DNA of 64,000 nt from Bacteroidales bacterium (GTDB taxonomy: Bacteria; Bacteroidota; Bacteroidia; Bacteroidales; Marinilabiliaceae), in the NCBI GenBank assembly GCA_024401365.1, contig JAKSLE010000005.1:112903-176902 (forward strand). The letters are read 5' to 3'. Below, piece after piece: positions 44,036 to 53,157 of the stretch. Below the pieces are notes generated by a model. It searched no databases. It was not told the origin of the DNA and saw only the letters and a program-made list of their open reading frames with translations. Position numbers and translations under genes: made by a program. Position 1 is the stretch's first letter, and each line of letters begins with the position of its first letter.

Positions 44036-46329
44036 TGAGACAATATATATTTACATTCATTCTGATACTCCTTTCGGCGGTAACACTTACCGCGCAGACA
44101 GAAAAATCCATATACGGATACGTCACAGACGGCAAGACAGGAGAGACGCTACCAAATGCGACCATAATGATACACGGCACGACCAATGCGGTAACTACCA
44201 ACAGTTATGGCTATTACTCTATACCCGGTGCATCTATAGGAGATACACTATTGGTCTATTATGTAGGCTATCAACAAACCCAGGCAGCAGTTACTGAATC
44301 GCGAATGGACATACGAATGATGCCATTAGAGATTGCGCTCAATGAGGTAACCGTTGCATCAGAATCCGTTTTCAAGAGAGAATTGGCGCAGCCACGTATG
44401 AGTCATCACCACATTGCTGCGACAGAACTATCAAAGATTACGCCTCTATTTGGAAATACAGACGCCATAAAGACCCTTCAACTACTACCTGGAGTAAACT
44501 CAGCTGCCGATGGAGGAACCAATTTATCGGTACGAGGAGGCTCATACGACCAGAATACGATACTCCTTGACGAAGCTACGGTATACAATCCTGCCCATGC
44601 ACTTGGGTTATTCTCAGCGATGAATACAGACGCTGTATCATCGATAGACTTTTATAAAGGAGCTGCGCCAGCGAAATATGGAGGCAAGTTGTCGTCGGTA
44701 ATAGATATGAGGATGAAAGAAGGCAACAAGCAAGAATTTCACGGCAGTGCTTCGGTAGGCACTATGGAAAGTCGCCTTGTATTAGAAGGCCCTATTGTAA
44801 AAGACAAAGCCTCATTTATGATATCGGGGCGCAAAGGATATGGCATACTCGCGAAAAAAGCATTAGACTTAATAGACCTAGACAACAATCACTCCAGAGA
44901 TGACGTCAATTTCTCGGACTACTGCGGGAAGTTGAACTGGACCATAAACGATGCCAACAAACTATATGTATCGGCATATTACAGTAAAGACAAATTCAAA
45001 TATGCCCTATTACGTCAAGACAACAAGCACACCTGGGGGAACAAGACCGGGACACTACGATGGAACCACATATTTGACGACAACAGGTTCTCGAATCTTA
45101 CGTTAACATTCTCAGACTACGATTACGTACAGAGACAAGAAAGAGACAGGCGTCGCTTCAATTGGGAAGCCGGGATGCAAGAATGGTGTGCCAAGTATGA
45201 CATAGACTCATACAGTAAGAACGGATCGCACCTTACATACGGAGGGCGATTAGAGTATCATCATTACCGTCCTGGAGAGATTGTACCATCAAGTCCAGAA
45301 TCAACCATTGCACCGATGAAGATAGGCGAGAAAGACATGCTTGTTGCCGGGCTATACTTCGGGGATGAGTTCAAGCTCAGAGAACGCTTAAGCCTCAATG
45401 CAGGAATGAATGTTACGTTGTCATCGACACTTGGGGGGAAGAGCAAGAGCTATATAAATGCTGAACCACGAATATCGGCATCATACGCAGTGACAGACAA
45501 CATGTCGCTCAAAGCCTCATACGCTCATACGGCGCAGTATCAGCACCTATTGAACAACTCGGCGCTAGGACTACCTACGGACATATGGGCACCAGCAGAC
45601 AGCAAGATAAAACCACAGCAAGCAGATCAAGTCTCTGTGGGAATACATTCGACGATAAAAGAAGGATACGGTTTTCTATCCGGCATAGAATGGTCGGCTG
45701 AGGTATACGCGAAATTGATGCACAACATCATAGACTTCAAAGAAGGGACCAACTTCATACTAAATCCCCATTTAGAAGAAGACGTACTCAGAGGTCGTGG
45801 CAGAGCAGCAGGATTTGAGGCCATGGTAAGCAAGAGTGGCAAGAGATACGGTATAATAGCCACGTATACGCTCTCATCAGCTCAGCGCAAGATAGACGAC
45901 ATCAACAAAGGCGACTGGTACTATGCTGTATATGACCAGCGGCACAACTTCAAGATCAATGCGCATTATGACATCAATAAGCGCTGGACAGCCTCGGCGA
46001 ATTTCCAGTATCACACTGGAGGACGCTCCACTATGCCTATAGCAGCATTCTATGCATACGGCGCGACGATGCAGATATTTACCGAGCGCAATGGATACAA
46101 GATGCCTGATTATCACAGACTAGACCTCAACCTGACATATAACTTCAAGAACAATGACAAACGTCGTGTGAAGCATCAGTTAATCTTCTCTATCTACAAC
46201 GTATATAACCGCAAGAATGCCTATTCAGTGTTTACGAGTGGAGACAATGAAAATCTCTCGGATGTAAAGGGGCACATGCTATACCTTTACCAATGCGTTC
46301 CATCCATTACCTGGCGCATAACATTCTAG
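44035..46329 (+). CDS. TonB-dependent outer-membrane receptor with carboxypeptidase-like N-terminal domain
   Basis: This 764-residue protein has a signal peptide ending near LTAQ (residue 20). A carboxypeptidase-regulatory-like beta sandwich (about 24-105, with SIYGYVTDGKTGETLPNAT and VYYVGYQ) follows. The plug domain (about 115-230) has LLPGVNSAADGGTNLSVRGGS and DEATVYNPAHALGLFS, and then comes a long barrel. It transports an unidentified ligand across the outer membrane using TonB energy. It is shorter than SusC-type receptors (about 1000 residues), so it belongs to the smaller FecA/BtuB-like group. A terminator hairpin follows. Confidence 0.93.
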   Translation: MRQYIFTFILILLSAVTLTAQTEKSIYGYVTDGKTGETLPNATIMIHGTTNAVTTNSYGYYSIPGASIGDTLLVYYVGYQQTQAAVTESRMDIRMMPLEIALNEVTVASESVFKRELAQPRMSHHHIAATELSKITPLFGNTDAIKTLQLLPGVNSAADGGTNLSVRGGSYDQNTILLDEATVYNPAHALGLFSAMNTDAVSSIDFYKGAAPAKYGGKLSSVIDMRMKEGNKQEFHGSASVGTMESRLVLEGPIVKDKASFMISGRKGYGILAKKALDLIDLDNNHSRDDVNFSDYCGKLNWTINDANKLYVSAYYSKDKFKYALLRQDNKHTWGNKTGTLRWNHIFDDNRFSNLTLTFSDYDYVQRQERDRRRFNWEAGMQEWCAKYDIDSYSKNGSHLTYGGRLEYHHYRPGEIVPSSPESTIAPMKIGEKDMLVAGLYFGDEFKLRERLSLNAGMNVTLSSTLGGKSKSYINAEPRISASYAVTDNMSLKASYAHTAQYQHLLNNSALGLPTDIWAPADSKIKPQQADQVSVGIHSTIKEGYGFLSGIEWSAEVYAKLMHNIIDFKEGTNFILNPHLEEDVLRGRGRAAGFEAMVSKSGKRYGIIATYTLSSAQRKIDDINKGDWYYAVYDQRHNFKINAHYDINKRWTASANFQYHTGGRSTMPIAAFYAYGATMQIFTERNGYKMPDYHRLDLNLTYNFKNNDKRRVKHQLIFSIYNVYNRKNAYSVFTSGDNENLSDVKGHMLYLYQCVPSITWRITF

Positions 46330-46353
46330 TGACATAGAACAACGACACGACTA

Positions 46354-46384
46354 AAAGTCCGCCGGCTCATTGCCAGCGGACTTT
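46354..46384 (+). terminator. Terminator after the TonB-receptor operon
   Basis: AAAGTCCGC (46354-46362) and GCGGACTTT (46376-46384) enclose an inner GGC/GCC pair; the plus strand continues GTTGTTT. It lies 24 bases past the receptor stop. Confidence 0.8.
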
Positions 46385-46496
46385 GTTGTTTATGAGTATA
46401 AAATAATCATTGCGAAGTCAGTTTCTACATACGGAGAAGGTATAGCTTACTCGCAGTTTTTTTTAAAAAAGGCATTGGAGATAAGATTTCACTCAT

Positions 46497-46504
46497 TATA
46501 TTTG
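46497..46504 (+). promoter_or_regulatory. -7 element of the second basic mini-protein gene
   Basis: TATATTTG lies 25 bases before the ATG at 46530, with ATTG 19 bases further up as a weak -33. The same -7 sequence precedes the paralogue at 23341. Confidence 0.6.
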
Positions 46505-46529
46505 CAACACAAAACCAGGGAGAAAAATA

Positions 46530-47015
46530 ATGGCCAGATTAGAGATAAAACACAAATGTGTGATGATAGCTCGAGAAGCATCGAGGAAAAGTTCGACAGC
46601 GCGAGTTACGGGGAAGAGTGTATTCATAAAGAGATACCACGGCACATACAGGCTGATAGGAGTAGAAGTCAGCAAAGCACAGAGGAGCTGCAGAGATATC
46701 TTTGCCGATGCACAGAAGTTGGCCCACAGAGACTTACAGAGATGGAACAGGAAGAGGCACTGGTCGAGAGAAGCCAAGAGGCACAAAGTAAAAGGAGCGC
46801 ACAGAATGGCAGTAGGCTACTTCTACCATCTATTAAAAGAGAATGGGAAAGAGCTGACCGAAGAATTGTACAAGACCAGAGAAAGATATACGAAGAACGA
46901 GAGAGAAGGACAAGCCATGACATGGGAAAAGATGGACGAGTATTCGCCATTTCACTACAAGAAATTCAGGGACATAGAAGAATACTACGGTACGATAATG
47001 AAGATGGCAGGGTAA
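46530..47015 (+). CDS. Small, very basic protein of unknown function; paralogue of the 22892-23341 gene
   Basis: The product is 161 residues. It shares with the other copy the opening MAR-x-x-IKHK, FIKR near 32, SKAQR followed by FADAQKLA near 47-65, WNRKRHWSREAKRHK near 71 and GAHRMAV near 88. The tail is longer here and richer in Glu, Lys and Tyr. There is no signal peptide. It stands alone between a terminator and the convergent AraC regulator (6-base gap). The AQ-x-x-x-RD-x-F-x-x-A pattern reminds me of small phage-derived Bacteroidota proteins, but this is only an impression. I do not assign a function. Confidence 0.7.
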   Translation: MARLEIKHKCVMIAREASRKSSTARVTGKSVFIKRYHGTYRLIGVEVSKAQRSCRDIFADAQKLAHRDLQRWNRKRHWSREAKRHKVKGAHRMAVGYFYHLLKENGKELTEELYKTRERYTKNEREGQAMTWEKMDEYSPFHYKKFRDIEEYYGTIMKMAG

Positions 47016-47021
47016 CAGCGA

Positions 47022-47927
47022 TCAACTATCCATGCCGGTCCTAGAAGAACGGTATTCCGCTGGCGTACAGCCCACTTGGCGTTTGAAGAACTTGATAAAA
47101 TACGACGGATCGTCGAAGCCCAGTTCGTAAGCCACCTCTTTGAGCATAGCATCAGAATAGCGCAAAATGCGTTTAGCCTCGAGAATGATACGGTTGTTGA
47201 TTATTTCCAGAGGGGTAAACTGCGAGCACTCCGACACGTAGTTGGCAAGCGTTTTAGTAGACACATTAAGCAGTTCGGCATACTCCTTTACCGAATGAAG
47301 TTTGCGGAAATTGTGCTCGACATCTCGGCGGAAGATAAGGAAAGACTTATGAGAAATCTTAGACGTTGAGAAGAGGCTTTTGTTCACCACCTCGAAGCTA
47401 CGTTCGAACTCAATGATAAGCATTTTGATCAATGCCCTCAGATAATCGGAGTGGCCTATAGCTGAGACATTCTGCTGTTCGTGCTCAATTTCGCCCACTA
47501 TGCGAGTGAGGGTATCGCTGACCTCGGGTTTGATAGTCATATACGGCACAGAATCGTGTGCATTAAAGACATTATACTTAAGCAAAGTACTATCGTGAGG
47601 GAGGACCTCGCTACTCAGAAGGCCGTTGCAGATCTTCATGACATACCCCTTAGCGTTGGTATTACCATCGAAAGAATGGACCTGTCCTGGGGCTATGAAG
47701 AAGACGGTATTAGGTGCGACGAGGTACTCATCGAAATCGACATAATGTTTACCCTCGCCCTCCTTGAACCAGATAACCTCGTAGAAAGGGTGGACGTGAC
47801 GCTGAGAAGTCTCTATAGCAGGTTTATCTTTAAAGAAATCGGGCATGTGGACGATCTCCACCTCGCCACCCTCGGGATTATCGCAGACCATATCGTAGCG
47901 ACAATATGTATGTCGGAGTCGTTCCAT
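47022..47927 (-). CDS. AraC family transcriptional regulator
   Basis: The protein is 301 residues from MERLRHTYC. Reading further upstream would run antisense through the pgeF gene, and a -7 TACTTTTG (complement 47960-47967) lies between, so this start is firm. The N-terminal cupin sensor domain has RHVHPFYEVIWFKEGEGKHYVDF near residue 43-65 and the APGQVHSFDG turn near 80. The C-terminal double helix-turn-helix carries SVKEYAELLNVSTKTLANYVSE near 205 and LKEVAYELGFDDPSYFIKFFKRQVGCTPAEYR near 260. Its target is unknown. It is divergent from pgeF. Confidence 0.93.
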   Translation of the reverse strand: MERLRHTYCRYDMVCDNPEGGEVEIVHMPDFFKDKPAIETSQRHVHPFYEVIWFKEGEGKHYVDFDEYLVAPNTVFFIAPGQVHSFDGNTNAKGYVMKICNGLLSSEVLPHDSTLLKYNVFNAHDSVPYMTIKPEVSDTLTRIVGEIEHEQQNVSAIGHSDYLRALIKMLIIEFERSFEVVNKSLFSTSKISHKSFLIFRRDVEHNFRKLHSVKEYAELLNVSTKTLANYVSECSQFTPLEIINNRIILEAKRILRYSDAMLKEVAYELGFDDPSYFIKFFKRQVGCTPAEYRSSRTGMDS

Positions 47928-47959
47928 GATGAAAACATTATAGAGTAAACAATATGTAG

Positions 47960-48030
47960 CAAAAGTAGCAGTAATAAATTGATTATGAAAAAACGGCGGT
48001 AATTTTCGCGATAGATTTAGGTTATATTTG
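47960..48030. promoter_or_regulatory. Divergent -7 elements for araC-type regulator and pgeF
   Basis: TACTTTTG on the minus strand (complement CAAAAGTA, 47960-47967) lies 32 bases before the regulator ATG. TATATTTG on the plus strand (48023-48030) lies 21 bases before the pgeF ATG at 48052. Confidence 0.65.
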
Positions 48031-48051
48031 CATCGACAATAATCTATCAGA

Positions 48052-48723
48052 ATGAAATACTTTTTCACCAGAGACAACGTATCGTTGGCAGTAGAAAGCG
48101 GATGTGCAGCCCGCAGGGACTTAGCGCGAAGAGAAGGATTTGAGATAAGCAAGCTCACCTGTGCGGAACAAGTACATGGAGTAGATGTGGCAGTAGTAGA
48201 CGAGGCGTTAGTGGGGTGTGGGGCATTGGACCTTGAGAGCAGGATACCCAAAAGCGATGCCATGATAACCAACATAAAAGGCGTATGTCTGATGATACTG
48301 ACCGCGGACTGTGTACCTGTGCTACTACATGACAAGCGAAAAGGCGTTATAGCCGCCATACATGCTGGGTGGAAAGGGACAGCGGGGAGGATAGTAAAAA
48401 AGAGCATAGAGAAGATGGCAGAGGTATACGGTTGTGACATCAGAGACATTGAGGCGTACATAGGTCCGAGCATCTGTGGCCGATGCTTTGAAGTAGGCAA
48501 CGAAGTAGTAGCTGCCATAGGGGAACGATATGTGACAGGTGAGAGCGAGAATGGGAAGGCGCTATTAGACTTGAAATATGCCAATACCATTCAGATGACA
48601 GAGATGGGAGTAGACCTATCGAACATAAAAGTATCCCGTGAATGTACGTACCATGATAGGTTAGCCTCGTGGAGGAGAGAAAAATGCGTTGAGCGGATTG
48701 GGAGTGGCATTTGGCTAGAATAA
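48052..48723 (+). CDS. pgeF: Laccase-domain purine nucleoside phosphorylase (YfiH/PgeF family)
   Basis: The protein is 223 residues. The zinc site of the family is visible: His in CAEQVHGVDV near residue 43, Cys in LTADCVPVLL near 85 and His in IHAGWKGTAGRIV near 102, followed by IGPSICGRCFEVG near 140. These enzymes were first called polyphenol oxidases. Family members phosphorolyse purine nucleosides or edit peptidoglycan precursors (PgeF). The role here is inferred from the family. Confidence 0.9.
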   Translation: MKYFFTRDNVSLAVESGCAARRDLARREGFEISKLTCAEQVHGVDVAVVDEALVGCGALDLESRIPKSDAMITNIKGVCLMILTADCVPVLLHDKRKGVIAAIHAGWKGTAGRIVKKSIEKMAEVYGCDIRDIEAYIGPSICGRCFEVGNEVVAAIGERYVTGESENGKALLDLKYANTIQMTEMGVDLSNIKVSRECTYHDRLASWRREKCVERIGSGIWLE

Positions 48724-48764
48724 ACTTTGTGAAAATTTATCGGGTGTAATTAAGGATTTTTCAC

Positions 48765-48772
48765 TAACTTTG
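48765..48772 (+). promoter_or_regulatory. -7 element of the GT5-like gene
   Basis: TAACTTTG lies 30 bases before the ATG at 48803. It supports that start over an in-frame upstream ATG that would overlap the promoter. Confidence 0.65.
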
Positions 48773-48802
48773 CAGCGGGTATTTATACACCCCTATAATC
48801 AG

Positions 48803-49621
48803 ATGGAAAAAGCCAAAGTACTCTATGTATCTCAGGCCATCATGCCTTACTTGTCAGAATCGGAGATTGGACGCATTTGTCGCAATTTGCCACAAGGCAT
48901 CCTCGAGAAAGGCAAGGAGATACGTACATTTATGCCACGTTTCGGCAACATTAACGAGCGTCGCAATCAGCTCCATGAGGTAATACGCCTCTCGGGGCTC
49001 AATATCATTATTGATGACAATGACCACCCGCTAATCATCAAGGTGGCCAGCATACAGCAAGCCCGTATGCAGATATACTTCATTGACAATGAAGATTTCT
49101 TCAAGAGGAAGCTTGATGTTTATGATGCTGACGGTACTGACCAGCCAGACAATGATGAGAGGGCTATATTTTTTGCTCGTGGTGTATTAGAGACTACGCG
49201 AAAGTTGCGTTGGGTACCAGACGTGATACACTGTCACGGGTGGTTTACATCGTTCATCATGCCATTTGTAAGGCTATTGATGAAAGACGACCCACATTTT
49301 GCGACATCGAAGTTGGTGATGTCGATATATGACGATGGATTCAAGAGCATCTGGGACGGCAAGATAAAGAACAAGCTTATAGTAGAAGGCATAGACAAGA
49401 AAGGCTTGAAGAAGATGATAGAAGTCAACGACTACGTATCGCTCTGCAAGATGGTAGTCGACATGTCGGACGGACTTATTCAAGGCAGCAAAGAGATAAA
49501 TCCAGAAGTTCTTGAATATATCCAAGCATCTGGCAAGCCATTCCTTCCATATACAGAAGAAGATCAGTTGGTAGACGCATGCGACAAGTTCTACGACCTG
49601 ATACTATCAGAAAACAAATAA
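48803..49621 (+). CDS. Glycogen/starch synthase N-terminal-domain protein (GT5-like), stand-alone
   Basis: The product is 272 residues, starting MEKAKVLYVSQAIMPYL. It matches only the N-terminal Rossmann domain of GT5 synthases: LPQGILEKGKEIRTFMPRFG near residue 27, FFARGVLETTRKLRWVPDVIHCHGWFT near 115-142, and YDDGF in place of the usual YNIAYQ block. The C-terminal GT-B domain is absent. The ADP-glucose-binding K-x-G-G-L motif expected after the first strand is replaced by LSESEIG, so it is probably not a synthase. Conserved relatives of this short form exist in Bacteroidota, so it is likely a functional non-catalytic protein rather than a broken gene. pyrH follows 9 bases later. Confidence 0.8.
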   Translation: MEKAKVLYVSQAIMPYLSESEIGRICRNLPQGILEKGKEIRTFMPRFGNINERRNQLHEVIRLSGLNIIIDDNDHPLIIKVASIQQARMQIYFIDNEDFFKRKLDVYDADGTDQPDNDERAIFFARGVLETTRKLRWVPDVIHCHGWFTSFIMPFVRLLMKDDPHFATSKLVMSIYDDGFKSIWDGKIKNKLIVEGIDKKGLKKMIEVNDYVSLCKMVVDMSDGLIQGSKEINPEVLEYIQASGKPFLPYTEEDQLVDACDKFYDLILSENK

Positions 49622-49630
49622 AGTACGATT

Positions 49631-50341
49631 ATGGCAAGATTCAAACGTATTCTCCTCAAGTTGAGCGGTGAGAGTCTGATGGGAGCTCAAGGTTACGGCA
49701 TTGACGTTAACCGACTCAATGACTACGCGCAAGAGATTCAGAAGATAGCTCAAATGGGCACACAGATAGGCATTGTTATAGGCGGTGGCAATATATTCCG
49801 AGGCTTAAGCGGTGCATCGAAGGGATTTGACCGATACAAAGGTGACCAGATGGGCATGTTGGCGACAACTATCAATGCCATGGCGCTCTGTTCGGCGCTT
49901 GAGGCCATAGGGCAGAAAGCCCGAGTACTGACGGCCATCAAGATGGAGCCTATAGGAGAGATGTACTCCAAGCCAAGAGCCATTGAGGCGTTGAACAATG
50001 GTGAGGTTGCGATTTTCTCGGCAGGTACAGGCAATCCATACTTCACTACAGATACAGGATCTTCGCTCAGAGGCATTGAGATTGAGGCAGACGTTATGCT
50101 CAAGGGCACACGAGTAGACGGCATTTATACGGCTGACCCTGAAAAGGACCCTACAGCCACCAAGTATGATGAGATAACATACGACGAGATATACAACAAA
50201 GGTCTGAAGGTTATGGATCTCACTGCGACAACGATGTGTAAAGAGAACAATCTCCCAATCATTGTGTTCAACATGGACAAGCAGGGCAACCTGTACAAAC
50301 TAATGAGTGGCGAAAACATAGGTACCTATGTACACAACTGA
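49631..50341 (+). CDS. pyrH: UMP kinase
   Basis: This 236-residue amino-acid-kinase-fold enzyme phosphorylates UMP to UDP. Its signatures are RILLKLSGESLMG near the start, IGIVIGGGNIFRG near 46, GDQMGMLATTINAMAL near 75, TGNPYFTTDTGSSLRGIEIEAD near 134 and DPEKDP near 172. The stop overlaps the following ABC-ATPase start by 14 bases, so the genes are co-transcribed. Confidence 0.97.
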   Translation: MARFKRILLKLSGESLMGAQGYGIDVNRLNDYAQEIQKIAQMGTQIGIVIGGGNIFRGLSGASKGFDRYKGDQMGMLATTINAMALCSALEAIGQKARVLTAIKMEPIGEMYSKPRAIEALNNGEVAIFSAGTGNPYFTTDTGSSLRGIEIEADVMLKGTRVDGIYTADPEKDPTATKYDEITYDEIYNKGLKVMDLTATTMCKENNLPIIVFNMDKQGNLYKLMSGENIGTYVHN

Positions 50342-51221
50342 TGATTCGCTCATAATAGATTGTCAGAACGTTACACACTACTATGGTAATCGCTTGATAT
50401 TCCGCGATTTCTCCTTCCAAGTACAGAAAGGCAAGATACTAGGGTTACTTGGGAAGAGTGGCACGGGAAAGAGTACGATTATCAATATACTAAATGGCTT
50501 TCTTCGTCCTACGCGTGGATTTTGTCGTGTTTTGGGCGAAGAAGTCAGTCGTATGAGGCCTGAGACCAAAGGTCGCATAGGCTTACTGCTGGAGCAGCAT
50601 ATTCAGCACTCCTATCTTAACATATTTGAGATAGAGAAATTCTATTCACGATTCTACCCCAATTGGAATTCGGCTGCCTATCACAATCTGATATCCAAGC
50701 TTAAGATTACCAGTCGTCAGCCGATATCGACCATGTCGTGTGGGCAACGCAGTCAAGTAGCCTTAGGATTACTCTTTGCGCAAGATCCTGAGGTACTGAT
50801 ACTTGATGATTTTTCCATGGGACTAGATCCGGGATACAGAAGGCTGTTTATAGAGAATCTCAAAGAATTTGTAGCAAAGGGAGACAAGACAGTATTTCTC
50901 ACCTCGCATATCATACAAGATATGGAGATGCTACTTGACGACTGTATAATGTTTGACTATGGCCGCAAGTTGGTACACAAGCCTACGGCTGAGATTCTTG
51001 ACACGTTCCACAAGTTCCGTTTCAAGACGAGCGAACCGCTAGTAAGAACCACGCAAGACATACTCAATCCTGAGAAGATTGGGGACTCTTGGGAATTTTA
51101 CTCGTTCTTGAATCCAAGTGAAGTAAAGCAGATTATAGCCCACGACTATGGGTCATCGGACATTGAGGTATCCAAGTTGAGTCTAGAAGATGCGTTTATT
51201 GGATTAACAGGTAAGTATTGA
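50328..51221 (+). CDS. ABC transporter ATP-binding protein with altered Walker B
   Basis: This 297-residue ATPase has Walker A LLGKSGTGKST near residue 41, a Q-loop near EQHIQH, and the signature written MSCGQRSQ near 140. Walker B is LILDDFSMGLD near 160, so the catalytic Glu after the Walker B Asp is replaced by Asp. An H-loop (TSHIIQD) is present near 195. The C-terminal 80 residues are a family-specific extension. The next two genes supply membrane proteins, so the set probably forms an exporter or an ABC-2-like complex of unknown substrate. The start overlaps pyrH; no later start is credible. Confidence 0.88.
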   Translation: MYTTDDSLIIDCQNVTHYYGNRLIFRDFSFQVQKGKILGLLGKSGTGKSTIINILNGFLRPTRGFCRVLGEEVSRMRPETKGRIGLLLEQHIQHSYLNIFEIEKFYSRFYPNWNSAAYHNLISKLKITSRQPISTMSCGQRSQVALGLLFAQDPEVLILDDFSMGLDPGYRRLFIENLKEFVAKGDKTVFLTSHIIQDMEMLLDDCIMFDYGRKLVHKPTAEILDTFHKFRFKTSEPLVRTTQDILNPEKIGDSWEFYSFLNPSEVKQIIAHDYGSSDIEVSKLSLEDAFIGLTGKY

Positions 51222-51230
51222 TTTTGGGAG

Positions 51231-51908
51231 ATGAAGACGCTGATACAATCCATATTCTATCGTGAGTGGCACAAGACCAGGCTAATAGTCATAGGGTCTT
51301 TTGTCGTTACCATCTCCATAATGCTATACATACTGCTATCGTTTGCGCATGACGTACGTGCAAGTGGGCTGACCACCATTGTCAGGGACATAGCGGTAAA
51401 CAACCTACAGCCGTTGGCGATATTCAAATTAGTACCCACTATACTAGGTGCTCTGCTAGCCATTGGGCAATTTATACCAGAAGTAACAGATGACAAGCTC
51501 AAATTGACGCTTCACCTGCCATTCAACGAGCATTATATATTAGCGACACTTTTAGGCTATGGGACATTGGCATTATCTGCCGTACTATCTGTAGGCATGC
51601 TTCTATCGATGATTATAGGCAAGTATGTTCCATTTACTATGTTGAACTACATAATAATATCGGTACATCCATGGTTGGCGAGTGGGCTTATTACCTATGC
51701 GTTGGTAGCTGCGTCGATTATTGAGCCATACTGGGCTAGGCGTATCAGTCTACTTCCTATTATGTTGACCTTTCAATTCATTCTGCTACTTGATTCGCAG
51801 CCGATGGCGCTATCAGAGTCGTGGTTGTTCATGATATTTTCCATAGTGGTATCATATATTGCGCCATTTTACAATATGATACGTTATAAGAACGGATATA
51901 TAAAATAA
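51231..51908 (+). CDS. Membrane protein, probable ABC-2-type permease partner
   Basis: This 225-residue protein has about six hydrophobic segments (near residues 15-37, 60-80, 95-120, 135-160, 170-190 and 197-215). It has a short basic N-terminus of the kind REWHKTR seen at the start of ABC-2 permeases. It is 9 bases after the ATPase gene, and its stop abuts the next gene's ATG without a gap. I recognise no specific family motif, and the permease role is inferred from context. Confidence 0.72.
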   Translation: MKTLIQSIFYREWHKTRLIVIGSFVVTISIMLYILLSFAHDVRASGLTTIVRDIAVNNLQPLAIFKLVPTILGALLAIGQFIPEVTDDKLKLTLHLPFNEHYILATLLGYGTLALSAVLSVGMLLSMIIGKYVPFTMLNYIIISVHPWLASGLITYALVAASIIEPYWARRISLLPIMLTFQFILLLDSQPMALSESWLFMIFSIVVSYIAPFYNMIRYKNGYIK

Positions 51909-53147
51909 ATGAGAATAGCAAAGTCATATTATTATATATTATTGTTCGCGATTGGTTTCTGTATCACCATATCGGTACCATATCTCGTACATATGGCTAC
52001 CTATACTCCACAGAAATACCCTTTAGTACTATACAGTTCGCAGTTAAGAGAACTTGTTCACATAGACTACTCAGACAAAGAGTTCCCATTAACGGACAAA
52101 AACGGCAAAAAGTACACCACCAGTCAATTTGATTCGTTAATGCCCCTGCTCAACTACAAGCAATTGATGGCAGAGAACAAGATGCCAGACAGCATACACT
52201 GGTTACGCACAGACATGCGAATGATAGTCAGCTACCAGATAGCTGTCAATATTTCTGCTGAACGTGTAAACAAGCCACAATCGATGGCATATCCTGTATT
52301 TGAGTCCTTACCGACACGAGTAAACGAGTTTGCGACCGACTATGTATTCTGTCTCAACGAAGATGCAGAGGTATATAATATTGCGACCAACTATTACGAC
52401 ACAGAAAAGACTGCCATTTTCAGGAATGAGTTGCTCAAAAACAAATTTGTTTTTCCTGCGCAATGGGTTATAGGCAATACTGATACCTATAAGACATACG
52501 ACTATGGATACTTCTCGCTAGATGCTGAAGGCAAGTTGTTCCACATAAAATGTGTCAATGGCAAGCCATTTGTGCGCAACACACACTTAGAGAACAGCAG
52601 CGGTTGGCATTCATTCCACCCATGCGAAACTCTGCGTCATAATGTATATGGTATCCTTCTGTCAAATGATGGACGTTTAGCCAGAGTCACACTAGACGCC
52701 AATGGAGCATATTACGCCCAATGGTTGGACATGCCCAATATAGACCCAGACAATGACGCTGTGAGAATACTAGGAAACATAGTAGCATGGAATGTCACAG
52801 TGAGCAAACCCGAAGGAGAATATACATATGCACTCAGTGCGTGGGCGCTATCATTATTAGCCTCTGAATTTATTCCAGCACAAAAATGCACTTGGGACAA
52901 TATCAACAAATGGATATTCCCACTTGTAATTTTGATTAAGGAACCTGGCTCCTCGTTCGTATCGCCAAAGCTTATAAGTGTCAACTACGATGCCATATGG
53001 TTCAATATCGTTTTGGCATTTGCGTACCTAATCAGAAAACGCAGGTATGGAAGTCCCATAAAATGGTATGCGCTTATGTCCATTTTGGTATTTGGCATTG
53101 GAGCATTCATGGCGATGGCATTTTTACCAAAAAATGATGTACGTTAA
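51909..53147 (+). CDS. DUF4857-like membrane protein
   Basis: The product is 412 residues. One membrane helix at the N-terminus (about 7-28) is followed by a periplasmic region of about 250 residues with beta-rich, Tyr-rich sequence. Two or three helices close the chain (from about 355 and 385). The order with an ABC ATPase and a small permease and the overall pattern resemble Bacteroidota DUF4857 proteins, as far as I recall the family. It is likely the substrate-facing or regulatory partner of that ABC complex. Confidence 0.65.
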   Translation: MRIAKSYYYILLFAIGFCITISVPYLVHMATYTPQKYPLVLYSSQLRELVHIDYSDKEFPLTDKNGKKYTTSQFDSLMPLLNYKQLMAENKMPDSIHWLRTDMRMIVSYQIAVNISAERVNKPQSMAYPVFESLPTRVNEFATDYVFCLNEDAEVYNIATNYYDTEKTAIFRNELLKNKFVFPAQWVIGNTDTYKTYDYGYFSLDAEGKLFHIKCVNGKPFVRNTHLENSSGWHSFHPCETLRHNVYGILLSNDGRLARVTLDANGAYYAQWLDMPNIDPDNDAVRILGNIVAWNVTVSKPEGEYTYALSAWALSLLASEFIPAQKCTWDNINKWIFPLVILIKEPGSSFVSPKLISVNYDAIWFNIVLAFAYLIRKRRYGSPIKWYALMSILVFGIGAFMAMAFLPKNDVR

Positions 53148-53157
53148 AATATCCCAT

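Noticed and set aside
46370-47044. Alternative plus-strand frame covering the second basic mini-protein
   Set aside because: The frame starting at 46530 has a promoter, and its product is homologous to the copy at 22892-23341; the other frame has neither.
47928-48590. N-terminal extension of the AraC regulator
   Set aside because: It runs antisense through the pgeF gene and upstream of the regulator's -7 element; the cupin domain starts normally at 47927.
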